Part shown: positions 49,913 to 51,317 of the stretch, piece after piece
How positions within the stretch are numbered: position 1 is the first letter of the stretch
How the letters are laid out: each line of letters starts with the position of its first letter
Origin: CAZYXZ01 sp964651395
Lineage (GTDB): Bacteria; Actinomycetota; Actinomycetes; BP-191
NCBI GenBank assembly: GCA_964651395.1
Contig: CAZYXZ010000015.1
Span: 1 to 51,317, forward strand
Reading direction: 5' to 3'
Length of the DNA: 51,317 bases
Position numbers and translations under genes: made by a program
Notes under the pieces: model-generated
What the model was told of the DNA's origin: nothing
The model's database searches: none
The model's input: the letters and a program-made list of their open reading frames with translations, nothing else

Positions 49913-50948
49913 AGTTGCCCTTGCCGAAGCCCTGCGACCCGTGCCGCTCGATCAGCTCGAAGAAGACCGTCGGCCGGTCCTGCACCGGCTTCGTGAAGAT
50001 CTGCAGCAGGTAGCCCTCGTCGTCGCGGTCGGCCAGGATGCGCAGCTCGCGCAGCTCCTCGACGCCGACCCGCACGTTGCCCACGCGTGCGGCCAGGTCG
50101 TCGTAGTAGGTGTCGGGTGTCTCGAGGAACTGGACGCCGTCGGCGCGCATCTGCCGCACGCTGCCGACGATGTCGTTCGTCGCCAGTGCGATGTGCTGGA
50201 CACCGGGGCCGCCGTAGAACTCGAGGTACTCGTCGATCTGGCTCTTGCGGCGGCCGACCGCGGGCTCGTTCAGCGGGAACTTCACGCGCCCGTGCCCGTC
50301 CCACACGACCTTGCTCATGAGCGCGGAGTACTCCGTCGCGATGTCGTCGCCGACGAACTCCGCGAGCTGGGTGAAGCCCATCACCCGCGAGTAGAACTCC
50401 ACCCACTCGTCCATGCGCCCGAGCTCGACGTTGCCCACCACGTGGTCGACTGCCTGGAAGCGGCGGTGCTGTGGCGGAGTCCGGTCTTCGACCGGACGGA
50501 AACCCGGCAGGTAACAGCCGCTGTATGCCGTGCGCTCGACCAGTGAGTGCCGCGTCTCGCCGTACGTCGCGATGCTGGCTACGACCACCTTGCCGGTCGT
50601 GTCCTCGAGCACCTCGGGCTCGCTCAGCCCGCGCGCTCCACGGGCGACCGCCCCTTCGTACGCCGCGCGCGCGTCGGGGACGCGCAGCGCCACGTCGATC
50701 ACGCCGTCGCCGTGCCGGCTGACGTGGTCGGCGAGCGGCGTGCCCGGCCGCAGCGGCGAGCGCAGCACGAAGCGCGCCTTGCCCTGCTCGAGCACGTAGG
50801 ACGCGGCGTCGCGGTCACCGGTCTCCGGCCCGGCGTAGCCGGTCACCCGGAAGCCGAACGCCGTGGAGTAGAAGTGCGCTGCCTGCTTGCCGTTGCCGAC
50901 GCCGAAGACGATCGCGTCGATGCCCTCGACCGGGAAGACGTCGGTCAT
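49857..50948 (-). CDS. hppD: 4-hydroxyphenylpyruvate dioxygenase
   Basis: 363-aa non-heme iron dioxygenase that converts 4-hydroxyphenylpyruvate to homogentisate in tyrosine catabolism. The two vicinal-oxygen-chelate halves are clear. Iron ligands: His169 (VDHVVGNV), His252 (VQHIALATND) and Glu331 (FFELIERHG). The C-terminal gating helix QGFGKGNFKALFEAIEREQ is present. It could alternatively be a 4-hydroxymandelate synthase relative, but length and tail favour HPPD. Its stop lies 1 nt beyond the palindrome. The greA-type gene is 6 nt upstream on the same strand. Confidence 0.93.
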   Translation of the reverse strand: MTDVFPVEGIDAIVFGVGNGKQAAHFYSTAFGFRVTGYAGPETGDRDAASYVLEQGKARFVLRSPLRPGTPLADHVSRHGDGVIDVALRVPDARAAYEGAVARGARGLSEPEVLEDTTGKVVVASIATYGETRHSLVERTAYSGCYLPGFRPVEDRTPPQHRRFQAVDHVVGNVELGRMDEWVEFYSRVMGFTQLAEFVGDDIATEYSALMSKVVWDGHGRVKFPLNEPAVGRRKSQIDEYLEFYGGPGVQHIALATNDIVGSVRQMRADGVQFLETPDTYYDDLAARVGNVRVGVEELRELRILADRDDEGYLLQIFTKPVQDRPTVFFELIERHGSQGFGKGNFKALFEAIEREQGLRGNL

Positions 50949-50954
50949 GGCGTC

Positions 50955-51317
50955 CTACGAGCCGAGTGCTGTCACCGAGACGATGGTGACCTTCATCGAC
51001 TTGCGCGGCGCCTCGAACGTCACGACCTCGCCCGGTCCGTGTCCGAGGACCGCGTGGCCCAGCGGTGAGGACGGCGAGTAGATGGAGTAGCCCTCGACGT
51101 GGTCCTCGCGCGAGCCGAGCAGGAAGGTCTCCTGCTCGCTGTCGCCCTCGAACTGCACGGTGACGACGCTGCCCGGCGACGCGATGTCGGTGCGAACCGG
51201 TGCGCGGCCGACCTTGGCGTCGCGCAGCAGCTGCGTGAGCTGGCGGACCCGCGCCTCGGCCTTGCCCTGCTCGTCCTTGGCGGCGTGGTAGCCGCCGTTC
51301 TCCTTGAGGTCGCCCTC
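50955..51317 (-). CDS. greA: GreA-type transcription elongation factor, 5' part outside window
   Basis: 121 codons are visible, cut by the right edge. The coiled-coil end EGDLKENGGYHAAKDEQGK carries the acidic residues that stimulate RNA polymerase transcript cleavage. The C-terminal FKBP-like domain has TVQFEGDSEQETFLLGS, YSIYSPSSPLGHAVLG and GEVVTFEAP. The N-terminal ~40 residues should lie just beyond the window. The 6-nt gap to hppD suggests co-transcription. Confidence 0.9.
   Translation of the reverse strand, partial: EGDLKENGGYHAAKDEQGKAEARVRQLTQLLRDAKVGRAPVRTDIASPGSVVTVQFEGDSEQETFLLGSREDHVEGYSIYSPSSPLGHAVLGHGPGEVVTFEAPRKSMKVTIVSVTALGS

Overview
This window is high-GC DNA, roughly 70 percent G+C. 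It has dense ATGA/GTGA start-stop overlaps, many GTG and some TTG starts, and gene families typical of Actinobacteria: a FtsB/DivIC-type protein next to DUF501 and Ppx, family 5 uracil-DNA glycosylase, F420/FMN PPOX protein, a LAxTG sortase-E-type sorting signal, and an ATP-grasp PurT. It reads as chromosomal core plus lineage-specific genes of an actinomycete. I cannot name the genus. No prophage, transposase, integrase or CRISPR array is visible. One assembly gap (10 N) lies at 2300-2309.

Layout. 1-1.9 kb: a translationally coupled ftsB - DUF501 - ppx operon. 1.98-2.7 kb: small winged-helix regulators without receiver domains, interrupted by the gap; the two sides of the gap encode the same N-terminal peptide, so two paralogues meet there. 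2.7-8.5 kb: dienelactone hydrolase, an ABC-2 exporter, udgB, an amidohydrolase and an NDH-2-type NADH dehydrogenase. 8.5-9.7 kb: a secreted AMIN-like protein, an aberrant tRNA-like gene, a RidA protein and a 48-bp palindromic repeat. 9.7-17.8 kb: secreted and metabolic genes (propeller-like protein, double ACT protein, peptide deformylase, PQQ-type sugar dehydrogenase lipoprotein, a pair of secreted acidic/basic helical proteins, CocE-type hydrolase, purT). 17.8-24 kb: leftward DUF4287, M1 peptidase lipoprotein, thiolase and DUF1360, then the rightward cystathionine beta-synthase and gamma-synthase/lyase pair. 24-27 kb: a second ABC-2 exporter and an MFS permease.

27-33.7 kb is a complete branched-chain amino acid (Liv) type ABC transporter, preceded by a membrane-anchored surface protein. 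Its binding lipoprotein has a (Gly-Thr)27 linker and its first ATPase has a histone-like Lys/Ala tail. 33.7-36.1 kb: a third ABC-2 type pair. 36.1-40.2 kb: a small membrane protein with an Ada-like metal site and a MoxR-type AAA / VWA pair. 40.2-44.6 kb: ROK kinase, a cytochrome P450 with an overlapping alpha/beta hydrolase, and threonine dehydratase, whose start codon overlaps that of the P450 head to head. 44.7-48.8 kb: a wall-anchored M14 carboxypeptidase and a YcgR/YcgQ-like membrane pair, joined by a chain of three 17-bp repeats that form overlapping six-codon cistrons. 48.8-51.3 kb: a secreted protein whose reading frame runs through a second copy of the 48-bp palindrome into hppD, then hppD and a greA-type gene cut by the window edge.

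The most interesting observations are the micro-cistron chain at 48007-48060, the short-armed tRNA-like gene with anticodon UAA and C33, the 48-bp palindromic element present twice, the secreted acidic/basic protein pair sharing an N-terminal motif, and the paralogue junction at the assembly gap. Most genes belong to known families. The undescribed part is mainly in these small elements.
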